A DNA stretch of 64,000 nt from Candidatus Rokuibacteriota bacterium (GCA_016866775.1 VGLJ01000015.1:16672-80671); one strand, 5' to 3'; counted from the stretch's first letter, positions 35,195 to 44,600 are shown. The notes: a model not told the origin generated them from the letters alone. Numbers and translations are program-made.

Positions 35195-36490
35195 CTACGA
35201 AGCCGAGATGCGCCCGCCGAGCTGGGTGATCTTGCCGGGGATGTCGGAGTAGCCGCGCTCGACGTAGTGCGCGCCGTCGATGACCGACAGCCCGCTGGCC
35301 ACGCACGCGGCCAGGAGATACGAGAAGCCGGCGCGCAGGTCGGGAATCTGCATCGTCGTCCCGCGCAGATGCGTCGGGCCCTGCACGAGACAGCTGTGCG
35401 GATGGTCGCCGTAGCGGTAGCGACACGGGCGGCCGCCGAGGCACGCCGTGTACACCTCGATCGTCGCGCCCATCGCGCGCAGCTCCGCGGTGTATCCGAA
35501 GCGCCGCTCGTGCACGGTCTCGTGCACCACCGAGAGGCCGCGCGCCTGCGTGAGGAGCACGACGAACGGCTGCTGCCAGTCGGTCGCGAAGCCCGGGTGC
35601 ACGTCGGTCTCGACCGTCGTGGACCTGAGCTCGCCGCCGCGGAAGAAGCGCACGCCGTCCGGCGTCACCTCGAACTCACCGCCGACGCGGCGAAGCGCGT
35701 TCAGGAACGTGGTGATCGTCGCCTGCTCGGCGCCCTCGATCAGCACGTTCCCGTTGCTGGCGACGGCCGCCGCCGCGAACGACGCGACCTCGATCCGGTC
35801 GCCGATGATCCGGTGCCGCGCGCCGCGCAGACGCGACACGCCCTCGACCACGATGCTGCGGTCGACCTCCACCGTGATCAGCGCGCCCATCTTCTGCAGG
35901 AGCAGGATCAGGTCGACGATCTCGGGCTCGACGGCCGCGTTCTTGATGACGGTCGTGCCTTCCGCGAGCACGGACGAGAGGAGGGCCGACTCCGTCGCGC
36001 CCACGCTCGGGTACGGCAGGTCGATCAGCGCCCCGTGCAGCCGCTTGGCCTCCGCGCGCCACACGCCGCCCTCGAGCGCGACCGAGGCGCCCAGCCGGCG
36101 CAGCGCGTCCATGTGGAAGTCGATCGGCCGCGCGCCGATCGCGTCGCCGCCGACGAGCGGGACGCTCGCACGGCCGTAGCGATGGAGCAGCGGGCCCACC
36201 ATGAGGACGGGAATGCGGTTGACGCCGGAGAACGCGACCGGGACCTCGCCGGAGCTCACCGTCGCGGCGCGCATCCGGATGGTCTCGCCGTGCACCTCGA
36301 CTTCGGCGCCGAGCGCCTTGCACATGTCGATCGTGACCGTGACGTCGCCGATGCGCGGGACGTTGTCGAGGACGACCTCGTCGTCGGTGAGGAGCGCGGC
36401 GACGATCTGCTTGGTCGCCGCGTTCTTGGCGCCGCTGGCCCGGATCGTTCCCCGAAGCGGCGACCCGCCTTCGATCCGGTAGCTGGGCAT
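35195..36490 (-). CDS. murA: UDP-N-acetylglucosamine 1-carboxyvinyltransferase (Asp-type active site)
   Basis: A 431-aa EPSP-synthase-fold enzyme that commits UDP-GlcNAc to peptidoglycan synthesis by adding enolpyruvate from PEP. It opens with YRIEGGSPLRGTIRASGAKN, containing the catalytic Lys/Asn. The active-site loop reads VGGDAIGARPIDFH. The residue that is Cys in E. coli MurA (GGCxIGARP) is Asp116 here. Such Cys-to-Asp enzymes remain active but are not alkylated by fosfomycin. Other motifs (YPSVGATESALL, DRIEVASFAAAA) and length are normal. Confidence 0.92.
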   Translation of the reverse strand: MPSYRIEGGSPLRGTIRASGAKNAATKQIVAALLTDDEVVLDNVPRIGDVTVTIDMCKALGAEVEVHGETIRMRAATVSSGEVPVAFSGVNRIPVLMVGPLLHRYGRASVPLVGGDAIGARPIDFHMDALRRLGASVALEGGVWRAEAKRLHGALIDLPYPSVGATESALLSSVLAEGTTVIKNAAVEPEIVDLILLLQKMGALITVEVDRSIVVEGVSRLRGARHRIIGDRIEVASFAAAAVASNGNVLIEGAEQATITTFLNALRRVGGEFEVTPDGVRFFRGGELRSTTVETDVHPGFATDWQQPFVVLLTQARGLSVVHETVHERRFGYTAELRAMGATIEVYTACLGGRPCRYRYGDHPHSCLVQGPTHLRGTTMQIPDLRAGFSYLLAACVASGLSVIDGAHYVERGYSDIPGKITQLGGRISAS

Positions 36491-36512
36491 CGGGACTACG
36501 CGCCGCCGGAGG

Positions 36513-36932
36513 TTACTTCGACGACGACGTCGTGCCGGACGAGAGCGTCCGACTGGCGGTCATTTCCACGTAGGTGTAGTACCAGCCTTCCCAGAGACGC
36601 ACGTGCAGTGAGTTGCCGAGCTTGTCGTAGACCTGCGTCGTGCCCTTGTCGCCGGCGGTCGCCGTCGACACGTGACGCCAGCCGTTCGCCTCGAGCGTCG
36701 AGCGCATCGCGTTGCCGAGGCTCACGGGCTCCACGCGCCCGCGATAGACGAGCTTCGCGGCCTTCACGGTCGGCGACTCGATGATCGTCGACTCGCTCTC
36801 CACGTACGACAGGCCTTTCGGTACGGGAATGTCCTCGAACTCGCTTCGCGCCGCACGCGTCGAGAACGTGGCGCACCCCGCGGTCACCGCGATCAGGAAC
36901 GCTCCGGCGAGGACACGCTTGAAGGTATGCAT
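36513..36932 (-). CDS. Small lipoprotein
   Basis: A 139-aa protein starting MHTFKRVLAGAFLIAVTAGC. The hydrophobic stretch ends in a lipobox (VTAGC), so it should be lipidated at Cys20 and anchored in the membrane. The remaining ~120 residues (YVESESTIIESPTVKAAKL to WYYTYVEMTASRTL) form a small alpha/beta domain of unknown function. The frame stays open upstream into a family A repeat, but the ATG with signal peptide is the sensible start. Confidence 0.78.
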   Translation of the reverse strand: MHTFKRVLAGAFLIAVTAGCATFSTRAARSEFEDIPVPKGLSYVESESTIIESPTVKAAKLVYRGRVEPVSLGNAMRSTLEANGWRHVSTATAGDKGTTQVYDKLGNSLHVRLWEGWYYTYVEMTASRTLSSGTTSSSK

Positions 36933-36982
36933 GGAGCGAGCGTAGCAGACGCGGTCGGTTGCCCCAAGGGAATTGGTCCTAC

Positions 36983-37060
36983 TCGGCAGTCGCGGAGGGG
37001 CCGGATTCACTCCGGCCCCGCAGCGTAGGGGGCCTGGGGGATCCGTCTCGGGTCCCCCAT
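36983..37060 (+). repeat. Palindromic repeat family A, copy 2 (overlaps serA 3' end)
   Basis: TCGGCAGTCGCGGAGGGGCC opens the element. A first hairpin (GGGGCCGGATTCACTCCGGCCCC) and a second (GGGGGATCCGTCTCGGGTCCCCC) follow. It overlaps the last ~17 codons and the stop of serA, so the final residues of SerA come from the repeat. Confidence 0.88.
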
Positions 37061-38635
37061 GTCGATCAATCGGGCGAAATCCGCCTCGACGGCGGCCCGA
37101 AGCTCCTCGAGCTGCTCGGGCTCCAGGTCCTCGTCCAGCGTCAGGACGACGATGGCCCGGCCCCGCTTCGCCCGCCGGCCCACTTGCATCGACGCGATGT
37201 TGACGTTGTACCGGCCGAGGAGGCTGCCGATCTTGCCGACCACGCCCGGCCGGTCCGCGTAGGACAGCACGAGGATGTACCCCTCGGGGGTGAACTCCAT
37301 GTCCAGGTCGCGCATGCGGACGATCCGCGGCTGGCCGTCGAACACGGTCCCGGCGATGACCTTGCGGCCCTCGCTCGTGCGGGTGCAGAGCGTCAAGAGG
37401 CTCTTGTAGCCGCCGGTCTCCTCCTCGCGCTCCACGCTCACCTCGAGCCCGCGCTCCCTGGCGACGAGGCGCGCGTTCACGAGATTGACCGGATCGGCCA
37501 TGACGGGGCGGAGGAGGCCGGCGAGGACCGCGCGCGCGAGGAGCTCGGTGTCGGCATCCGCGAGCGCGCCGGCGACGCGCAGGTCGACACGCTCCAGGCG
37601 GCCGGGATCGAGCTGCACCGAGAACAGCCCGAGGCGCTCCGCGAGCGCCACGAACGGACGGAGCTCGGCCACGTGCGCCGGGTCGCCGACCGGGATGTTG
37701 ACCGCGTGCTCGACCAGCTCGCCGTCACGGAAGGCGACGAGCTGCCGGGCGACGTCCACCGAGACGTTCACCTGCGCCTCGCTCGAGTTCGCGCCGAGGT
37801 GCGGCGTGACGACGACGCGCGGGTGGCGGATCAGCCGCTTGAGGACGTCGCGCTCCGGCGGCTCCTCGCTCCACACGTCGATGGCGGCGCCGGCGACGTG
37901 CCCGCTCTCGAGCGCCGCGAGGAGGTCGGCCTCGTGCACGATGCCGCCGCGCGCGCAGTTGACGATGCGCACGCCGCGCTTCATCGTGGCGAGCTCGCGC
38001 GCGGCCACCATCGCCTCGGTCTCGGGCGTGAGCGGCGTGTGGAACGTGAGGACGTCGGCGCTGCGCAGCAGCGTGTCGAGATCGACGAGGCGCGCCCCGA
38101 GATCCCGCGCGCGCGTCTCCGGGATGTACGGGTCGTAGACCAGCACCTCGGCCTCGAAGCCCCGGAGGCGCGCCGCCACGCGCGAGCCCACCTTGCCGAG
38201 GCCGACGACGCCGATGGTCTTGCGATAGAGCTCCGCGCCGTAGATGCCGCGGTTCCACTCGAGCGTTTTCAGGCGCTCGTGCGCCTCGGGAATGCGCCGC
38301 ACGAGCGCCAGCATCATGCCGACCGTGTGCTCGGCGGCGGAGACCACGTTGCCGTACGGCGCGTTGACGACGACGATGCCGCGCCGCGAGCACGCGTCGA
38401 CGTCGACGTTGTCGGTGCCGACGCCGGCGCGTCCGACGATCCGGAGCTTGGGGGCGTGCGCGAGCAGCTCCGCGGTCACCGCGGTGCCGGATCGGGTGAT
38501 GAGGGCCTCGTAGGCGGGCAGCGCCGCGTGCAGCTCTTCGAGCGGCGGCGTGCGCAGCTCGTCGACCTGGCAGCCGCGCGCGCGCAGGTACGCGAGGCCT
38601 TCGGGCGCGATCGCCTCGACGACGAGAACCCGCAC
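37007..38635 (-). CDS. serA: D-3-phosphoglycerate dehydrogenase with ASB and ACT domains
   Basis: A 542-aa enzyme for the first step of serine biosynthesis. Rossmann motif TIGVVGLGKVGSRVAARLRG lies near residue 142. The catalytic Arg and His regions are VNCARGGIVHEADL and VVTPHLGANSSEAQ. The ASB domain spans ~315-445 and a C-terminal ACT domain (YILVLSYADRPGVVGKIGSL) follows. The GTG start lies 3 bp from the SDR stop. The last ~17 residues (DPRRIPQAPYAAGPE) are encoded by a family A repeat; normal SerA ends near FARLID. Confidence 0.93.
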   Translation of the reverse strand: MRVLVVEAIAPEGLAYLRARGCQVDELRTPPLEELHAALPAYEALITRSGTAVTAELLAHAPKLRIVGRAGVGTDNVDVDACSRRGIVVVNAPYGNVVSAAEHTVGMMLALVRRIPEAHERLKTLEWNRGIYGAELYRKTIGVVGLGKVGSRVAARLRGFEAEVLVYDPYIPETRARDLGARLVDLDTLLRSADVLTFHTPLTPETEAMVAARELATMKRGVRIVNCARGGIVHEADLLAALESGHVAGAAIDVWSEEPPERDVLKRLIRHPRVVVTPHLGANSSEAQVNVSVDVARQLVAFRDGELVEHAVNIPVGDPAHVAELRPFVALAERLGLFSVQLDPGRLERVDLRVAGALADADTELLARAVLAGLLRPVMADPVNLVNARLVARERGLEVSVEREEETGGYKSLLTLCTRTSEGRKVIAGTVFDGQPRIVRMRDLDMEFTPEGYILVLSYADRPGVVGKIGSLLGRYNVNIASMQVGRRAKRGRAIVVLTLDEDLEPEQLEELRAAVEADFARLIDMGDPRRIPQAPYAAGPE

Positions 38636-38637
38636 CT

Positions 38638-39396
38638 TCAGCCCTTGATGGCGTAGCCGCCGTCGACGGGAATGGCGGTGCCGGTCACGAAGTCCGACGC
38701 GGGGCTCGCGAGGAACACCGCGATGCCTTCCATGTCGTCGATCGTCCCCCAGCGCCCCGCGGGCGTGCGCGCGAGCACGCTCTCGTGCAGGCCCTTCACC
38801 TGCTTGCGCGCGTTCTGCGTGAGCTCGGTGTCGATCCAGCCCGGCAGCACCGCGTTCACCTGGATGTTGTCCGTCGCCCACGCGACCGCCGTCGCCTTCG
38901 TGAGCTGGACGATGCCGCCCTTGCTCGCGGCGTAGGCGGGCGCGAACGACGCGCCGAAGATCGACATCATCGACCCGATGTTGATGACCTTGCCGCGACC
39001 ACCCCTTTTGAACAGCGGATAGGCGGCGTGACAGCAGAGATAGGCGCTCGTGAGGTTCGTGTCGATGACCTGGCGCCACTCGGCGAGCGACAGCTCGTGG
39101 ACCGGTTTCCGGATGTTGATGCCGGCGTTGTTGATCAGCACGTCGAGCCGCCCGTGGCGCGTCTTCACGCTGTCCATGAGCCGCGTCACCGATCCTTCGT
39201 CCGCGACGTCGACGTTCACCGCCGAGCCCTGGCCGCCGGCGCGCTCGAGCTCGCGCACCGCCGCGGCGGACTTCTCCGTGTTCCGCGCCGCGATCACGAC
39301 GTGCGCGCCCGCGCGCGCGAGCCCGCGCGCCATGCCGAGACCGATCCCACCGTTGCCTCCCGTCACGACCGCGATCCGCCCTTTCAGATCGAACAC
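38638..39396 (-). CDS. Short-chain dehydrogenase/reductase (gluconate 5-dehydrogenase type)
   Basis: A 252-aa classical SDR. The cofactor motif is TGGNGGIGLGMARGLARAG. NNAGI near residue 89, Ser in NIGSMMSIFG and the YxxxK pair in YAASKGGIV form the active site. Overall pattern resembles gluconate 5-dehydrogenase or 2-deoxy-D-gluconate 3-dehydrogenase. The GTG start is the first reasonable start. It lies directly upstream of serA with a 2-bp gap, so the two are cotranscribed. Confidence 0.87.
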   Translation of the reverse strand: MFDLKGRIAVVTGGNGGIGLGMARGLARAGAHVVIAARNTEKSAAAVRELERAGGQGSAVNVDVADEGSVTRLMDSVKTRHGRLDVLINNAGINIRKPVHELSLAEWRQVIDTNLTSAYLCCHAAYPLFKRGGRGKVINIGSMMSIFGASFAPAYAASKGGIVQLTKATAVAWATDNIQVNAVLPGWIDTELTQNARKQVKGLHESVLARTPAGRWGTIDDMEGIAVFLASPASDFVTGTAIPVDGGYAIKG

Positions 39397-39561
39397 CCGG
39401 CTCCTCCTCCGCAGCGTGATGTAACTCTTACACGTCGCCGCTAGACGATTGAACTTCTTTCACGACCGTCTGCGCCCGAAGCACCTGATAACACGTGCCT
39501 CCGTCCGTGGCATGGCGGCTGCTCGTGAGAACCGCCCCATGAAAGTGTCGGAGCCTCGCGC
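39397..39561. promoter_or_regulatory. Divergent spacer between SDR-serA and the M48 protease gene
   Basis: This 165-bp spacer must carry the promoters of both transcription units. It is AT-richer around 39445-39465 (GATTGAACTTCTTTCACGAC), with TTGAAC as a possible -35 for the protease gene. I see no convincing -10 at the right distance. Nothing else is apparent. Confidence 0.3.
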
Positions 39562-40386
39562 ATGATGGCGCAGATCCGGCCGCTCCGAGGCGACTCGGCG
39601 GCCGCGTCGCTTCGTCATCTCTGGGGCGTCGTCCTTCCGCGTCACTATACCGGCCGCGGCGAGCGACAGGGCACCCTCGCCCGCCTGCTCGAGCGCGCGA
39701 GCCGTCTCATTCCGGCCTCGCGTCTCGTCACGGTTCTCACGCGTGACGCGGCTGCCGACGCGCGGCAGGAGCTCGCGGCGGTGCCCGGACTCCAGCGCTG
39801 TCTCGAGCCCGCGTCGCGCGGCACCGCGCCCGAGATCTTCCTCGCCGCGTTCAGCGTCCTCCAGCAGGACCCGCACGCGATGGTGGCGGCGCTGCCCGTC
39901 GATCACCTGCCCCTCAACCGGGTCAAGGTCGGCATCATGGACGACTCCCGCATCAACGCCGCGAACGCGGGCGGCGCCGAGTTCTACGTGACGCGTGGCC
40001 TGCTGGAGCGCGCGAACGACCAGCAGCTCCTCGGCGTGCTCGCGCACGAGGTCGCCCACGAAGACCTGCGGCACGTCGCCAAGGCACAGACGCTCGGCAC
40101 GGGCCTCCAGATCGGCGCGGTCATCCTCGACCAGATCATCCCCGGCAGCGGCGCGCTCACGCCGATCGCCGGTCAGCTCATCGCGCGCGGGTACAGCCGG
40201 CGTGAGGAGTACCAGGCCGACGCGCACGGCGCCGCGCTGCTGCAACGGATCGGACAGCCGGGGAAGCAGGTCATGCTGGACACGCTCCAGTGGCTGATCG
40301 CGACGGAGGGCTCGAGCCCGGGTGGATTCTTCGCGACGCACCCCGCCACGACGGACCGCATCGAAGCGCTGCGCGGCGCGCGGTAG
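39562..40386 (+). CDS. M48-family zinc metalloprotease
   Basis: A 274-aa protease with the zinc motif VLAHEVAHEDLRH near residue 165 and the third ligand Glu in RREEYQADAHGAAL near residue 215. The substrate-cleft residues NAANAGGAEFYVTRGLL are typical of the BepA/YggG-type M48C group. Unlike most relatives it has no signal peptide from this start, and the N-terminal 30 residues look unlike the family. The true start may therefore be later, or the beginning may be damaged. The protein probably removes damaged envelope proteins if exported. Confidence 0.82.
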   Translation: MMAQIRPLRGDSAAASLRHLWGVVLPRHYTGRGERQGTLARLLERASRLIPASRLVTVLTRDAAADARQELAAVPGLQRCLEPASRGTAPEIFLAAFSVLQQDPHAMVAALPVDHLPLNRVKVGIMDDSRINAANAGGAEFYVTRGLLERANDQQLLGVLAHEVAHEDLRHVAKAQTLGTGLQIGAVILDQIIPGSGALTPIAGQLIARGYSRREEYQADAHGAALLQRIGQPGKQVMLDTLQWLIATEGSSPGGFFATHPATTDRIEALRGAR

Positions 40387-40387
40387 G

Positions 40388-40482
40388 CATTCGCGGAGGG
40401 CCCGCGGCATTCGCTCCGGGCCCGGATTCATTCCGGGCCCGGAGCGTGGGGGGCTTGGGGGGCGCCCGGAGCCCCCCATGTA
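40388..40482 (+). repeat. Palindromic repeat family A, copy 3
   Basis: The element begins TCGCGGAGGGCCCGCGGCAT and contains GGGCCCGGATTCATTCCGGG and GGGGGGCTTGGGGGGCGCC. The first hairpin region is partly duplicated, which makes this copy longer (~95 bp). It lies between convergent genes (M48 protease and the DUF883-like gene). Confidence 0.88.
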
Positions 40483-40580
40483 ATTCAGAGCTCGAGTTTC
40501 GGGCTGGCGGCGCCCTGCCCCTCGCCGCCGGGCTCGGCCAGATCCTTGAAGGTCTGCTCCCCTTCCTGACAAACCGCACG

Positions 40581-40781
40581 CTAGCCCCGTCTCAGAATCT
40601 TGCCGAGGACGTAGCCGATCGCGGCGGTGACCGGCATGGCCTGCAGCGGGCGCTCCCGGACGAAGCGGCGCACGTCAGCGACGTGCTGTGCGCGATCCGA
40701 GAGCCGGCGCACGCTGCTCTGCGCGTACGTACCGGCGCGCTCGGCCACGTCGCGCGCGGACTCCATCAACCGGTCCTTCAT
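40581..40781 (-). CDS. DUF883/YqjD-ElaB-like small protein
   Basis: A 66-aa protein, MKDRLMESARDVAERAGTYA, with an amphipathic helical part followed by a short hydrophobic C-terminal segment (AMPVTAAIGYVLGKIL). This matches the YqjD/ElaB family of tail-anchored, ribosome-associated membrane proteins. A strong ribosome-binding site (GGAAGGAGGAC) precedes the ATG. It belongs to a minus-strand cluster with the DUF3618 and YqjE-like genes, although a LigD fragment now lies between. Confidence 0.72.
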   Translation of the reverse strand: MKDRLMESARDVAERAGTYAQSSVRRLSDRAQHVADVRRFVRERPLQAMPVTAAIGYVLGKILRRG

Positions 40782-40819
40782 GACGGTCCTCCTTCCGACG
40801 ACACGTCGGGATGCCACGT

Positions 40820-41058
40820 CTATGCCATGGGCCGGGCGCGGCGCGCGCGCCCGCTCTCGAGGAGCGGCGTGAGATGCTGGCGCGTGGTGAAGAAGCCGCG
40901 GAGCGGATCGCCCTTCGCGCGCAGCCGGTCCGTGATGTGCTTCATGTGGAAGTCTTCGGGGTACACGGGCCGCTCGAGCTCGGCCCACTCGAGCGGCGTG
41001 CACACGGTGGCGAGCGGATGCTCGCGCACCGAGTACGGGCTGATGAGCGTGGCGCCGC
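40820..41058 (-). pseudogene. Fragment of a LigD polymerase domain (NHEJ)
   Basis: The reverse strand reads ATLISPYSVREHPLATVCTP and then LEWAELERPVYPEDFHMKHI, DRLRAKGDPLRGFF. This is the C-terminal end of the LigD primase/polymerase domain that works with Ku in end joining. Nothing upstream of ATLIS fits LigD. The fragment is joined out of frame to the DUF3618 gene near 41058. It is a deletion remnant and overlaps the run-on end of that gene. Confidence 0.75.
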
Positions 41059-41289
41059 GACGGTGGAGGCGATGGCGAGGCCGGCCTGCACGGCGCACGT
41101 GCTGGCGCCGACGAGCCTCAGGAGCGGCAGCCGCGCGAGCACCGCGCCCGCGACGAGCGCGCCCGCGAGCATCGCGTACGGCGTCCACCAGCGGTCCGGT
41201 ACGCGGTGGCGCAGGCCCTCGAGCTGGCGCTCGATGAGGCCGCGCGTCACCGCGATGTCAGCCTGGATCTCAGCTGTGCTCCGAGCCAT
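40942..41289 (-). CDS. DUF3618-domain membrane protein with a run-on C-terminus
   Basis: A 115-aa protein. The first ~75 residues fit DUF3618: MARSTAEIQADIAVTRGLIE, then a membrane segment WTPYAMLAGALVAGAVLARL. After STVAAPRS the frame runs into a LigD fragment in the wrong frame and ends at a chance stop, so the C-terminal ~40 residues are meaningless. The start has CAGGAGA upstream. It overlaps the 3' end of the YqjE-like gene. Confidence 0.68.
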   Translation of the reverse strand: MARSTAEIQADIAVTRGLIERQLEGLRHRVPDRWWTPYAMLAGALVAGAVLARLPLLRLVGASTCAVQAGLAIASTVAAPRSSARTRCASIRSPPCARRSSGPSSSGPCTPKTST

Positions 41290-41645
41290 CGCCAGTTCTC
41301 CTGGAGGGACTCCACGGTTTCGTTCGGCCACGAGAGATGCGTGAGGCGCCAGACGCTCCACGCGAGCGTGCCGAGCGCGAGCAGCGCCACACCGCCCCCC
41401 GCGATGACGAGGTGCTGCCACGCGGCGCCGAACAGCGGCGCGAACGCGGCGGCGACGAGCACGACGAGCGCCGCGAGCAGCAGCACGATCGCCGGCACCG
41501 CGACGGCCACGGTGATCGCCGCGGCGACGACGACCTCGCGTGTCTCCGCGAGCGCGAGCTCGAGCTCGAGCTTGACGAGCTTCACGAGGCGGCCGAGGAC
41601 GGAGGCGTCGTGCGAGGGCTCGACGCGCGCGGGGAGGCGGTGCAC
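41247..41645 (-). CDS. YqjE / holin-superfamily-like membrane protein
   Basis: A ~132-aa protein with two long hydrophobic helices (VVVAAAITVAVAVPAIVLLL and LVIAGGGVALLALGTLAW) after an amphipathic start LGRLVKLVKLELELALAET. This is the layout of the YqjE/phage-holin (DUF1469) family, which is usually found beside DUF3618 and DUF883 genes as here. The GTG at 41643 is the likely start; a longer frame upstream has no homology-like content. The function is unknown, possibly envelope stress. Confidence 0.72.
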   Translation of the reverse strand: MHRLPARVEPSHDASVLGRLVKLVKLELELALAETREVVVAAAITVAVAVPAIVLLLAALVVLVAAAFAPLFGAAWQHLVIAGGGVALLALGTLAWSVWRLTHLSWPNETVESLQENWRWLGAQLRSRLTSR

Positions 41646-41682
41646 GGCGACACCGTGCTGCAGACGGTTGCGGAGTTCCGGC

Positions 41683-44600
41683 TCAGCCGAAGTCGTGTGA
41701 GGGCACGACCGATGCCGGGCGCGCAAGCGGTTGCACGCGCTGTGCACGCACGGACACGACGCCGTCCTGCATGTGTAAGATCCCCTCCACGAGCAGGAAC
41801 GGCTCGGCGACGAGGGCCCAGCGCGCCCGCGCGAAGAGACCGGGCGTGACGATCACGTTCGCGATCCCCGTCTCGTCCTCGAGGCTCAGGAACACGAAGC
41901 CCTTCGCGGTCCCGGGTCGCTGCCGCACGATGACGCTGCCAGCGACACGTACGCGCGTGTCGCTGGTGCCGCGCGCGAGATCGATCGCGCGCGTCACGCC
42001 CGCCGCGGCGAGCGTCGCGCGCCGGAGCGCCATCGGATGCGGGCCGACGGTCACACCCGTCCCGGTGTAATCGGCGACCAGGCGCTCTTCGGCGTGCATC
42101 TCGGCGAGCGGCGAGGGCCGGGGATCTTCGTCGAGCGGCGCGAGCGGACCGGGATCCACGCGCGTCACGGACCACAGCATCGCGCGCCGCGTGCCGCCCA
42201 GCGCCGCGAACGCGCCGATCGACGCGAGCGTCGCGAGCTCGTCGCGCGCGAGCGCCGCGCGGCGCCCGACGTCCGCGGCCGACGTGAACGGCCGGACGGC
42301 GCGCGCCGCGAGCAGTGCCAGCGCCGCGCGCTCGCGCAGGCCCTTCACGCAGCGCAGGCCGAGACGCACCGCGCGCGGTCCCGTGGGCCGTGTGAGCCAC
42401 GCCGAGCGCGTCACGTCCACCGGGAGCACGCGCATGCCGTGCCGGCGCGCGTCGGTCACGATGGTCGACGCGTGATAGAAGCCCATCGGCTGGTTGTTGA
42501 GCAGCGCCGCGTAGAACTCCGCCGGATGGTGCACCTTGAGATACGCGCTCGCGTAGGCGAGCAGCGCGAAGCTCGACGCGTGCGAGTTGTGGACGACGAG
42601 GTCGTTGGCGAGGAAATTGTGGTCGTCCTCCACCTCGAGGTCGTAGGTTTCGCGCACGCCGATGGGCTCCACCGAGACGACGCCGTCCCACACCGCGCGC
42701 GCGCCGCCCCCCGACGCCGCGACCGCATCCCCCGGTTGGAGGCTCGCGAGCGCGCGCCAGCCCTGCGTCGTCAGCAGCGGATGCTCGGCGGTCGCGAGCA
42801 GCGTGCGGCCGTGCGCCGTGCGGAGGCGATGCACGAGCCGACGCCCGCTCGCCGTCGCGCGAAGCACCTGCCGCGGGCGGAAGTGACGATCCGCGCCGCA
42901 CGCGAGCGTGCGCTCGAGCGCCACGCGGCCCGCCACCACGTCGTCGATCCGCACGCGCAGCCCGGTCCCGGCATCGACGACCTCCGTCTCACCGACCACG
43001 CACTCCGGGAAGCCGTACAGCGCGAAGGCGGTGATCGCGTGGACGATCTGCTCCGCGGCGTCGCCCCGGATGCCCTGCCGCGCCATGCCCGCGCGCAGCT
43101 TGGTCTCCACGTCCTTCATGCGCTGCTCGCTCCGCTTGAAGCCGAGCGCGCGGCGCAGCTCCTCGGCCTCGGTGCCGGTGAATCCCGCGGCGGCCATCGC
43201 CATCCGGAGCAGTTGTTCCTGGAAGAGCGGCACGCCGAGCGTGCGCGCGAGGATCGGCTCGAGGCTCGGATGCGGATAACTCACCGCCTCGCGCCCCCGC
43301 CGGCGGCGGATGTAGGGGTGCACCATGTCGCCGACGATCGGCCCCGGCCGGATGATCGCGACCTGCACGACGAGGTCGTAGAAGTGCTCCGGGTGAATCC
43401 GCGGCAGCGTCGCCATCTGTGCGCGGCTCTCGACCTGGAAGATGCCGACGGTGTCCGCGGCCTGCAGCATCTTGTAGACGTCGGGATCGTTCTCGGGGAG
43501 GTGCGCGAGGTCGACCTCCCCTCCGCGCTCCTGCACCATCTCGATCGACTCCTGGATCACCGAGAGCATGCGCAGGCCGAGCAGGTCGACCTTCACGATG
43601 CCGAGCGCCGCGCAGTCGTCCTTGTCCCACTGGATCACCACGCGGCCCGGCATCGTGGCGGGCTCGAGCGGGACGACGTCGTCGAGGCGATCGGCGGCGA
43701 TGACCATGCCGCCCGAGTGCTGGCCGAGGTGGCGCGGCAGGTCGAGCACGCGCGTCCACAGCGCGGCGAACTTGCGGATGCGCGGGTGCCGCGGATCGCA
43801 GCCCGCTTCGGGCAGGTGCCTGGTCAGGATCTCCTCGGGATCCTGGTAGCCCCAGTTCGCGACGAGCTTCGCGAGCCGGTCCTGCATCTCCGCGGGCAGG
43901 CCGAGCGCCTTGCCGATCTCGCGCGCGGCGCTGCGTCCGCGGTACGTGATGACGTTCGCGGTCATCCCGGCGCCGAGCCGGCCGTAGCGGCGGTAGAGGT
44001 ACTGGATCACGATCTCGCGGCGGTCGTGGCTCGGCAGGTCGAGATCGATGTCCGGCCACTCGCCGCGCGCCTCGGAGAGGAAGCGCTCGAAGAGCAGCTC
44101 CATCTTCACGGGATCGACCGCGGTGATGCCGAGCGCGTAGCAGACCGCGCTGTTCGCCGCCGAGCCGCGGCCCTGCGCGAGGATGTCGTGCGTGCGGCAG
44201 AACTCGACGATGTCCCAGACGATCAGGAAATAGCCGGCGAGGTCGAGGCGCGCGATGATCTCGAGCTCGTGCTGCACCTGGCGCCGCGCGCGCTGCGCGA
44301 GATCGCCGCGCTCGCCGTAGCGCCGGCGCACGCCCTGGTCGACGAGCATGGCGAGATAACCCTGCGGCGTGGTGCCGGGCGGAAGTGGAAACTCCGGAAA
44401 GCGATAGCCGAGATCTTTCAGCGTGAAGGCCAGGCGCAGCGCGAGCTCGCCGCTGGCGGCGACCGCGTCGGGGAGATCGCGGAAGAGACGCGCGAGCTCC
44501 TTCTCGCCCTTCAGTGAGCGCTCGCCGTTCGCCGCGAGCCGCGTGCCCGCGTGATCGAGATCGGTCTTCTCCCGGATGCACGCGAACACGTCGGCGAGCG

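Noticed and set aside
37007..39079. SerA as a ~690-residue protein
   Set aside because: The extra N-terminal part is the wrong frame of the upstream SDR gene; the GTG at 38633 gives a normal SerA start.
40483..40580. Possible C-terminal piece of a small protein (QEGEQTFKDLAEPGGEGQG) on the minus strand
   Set aside because: Too short, with no recognisable family and no start; it may be chance.
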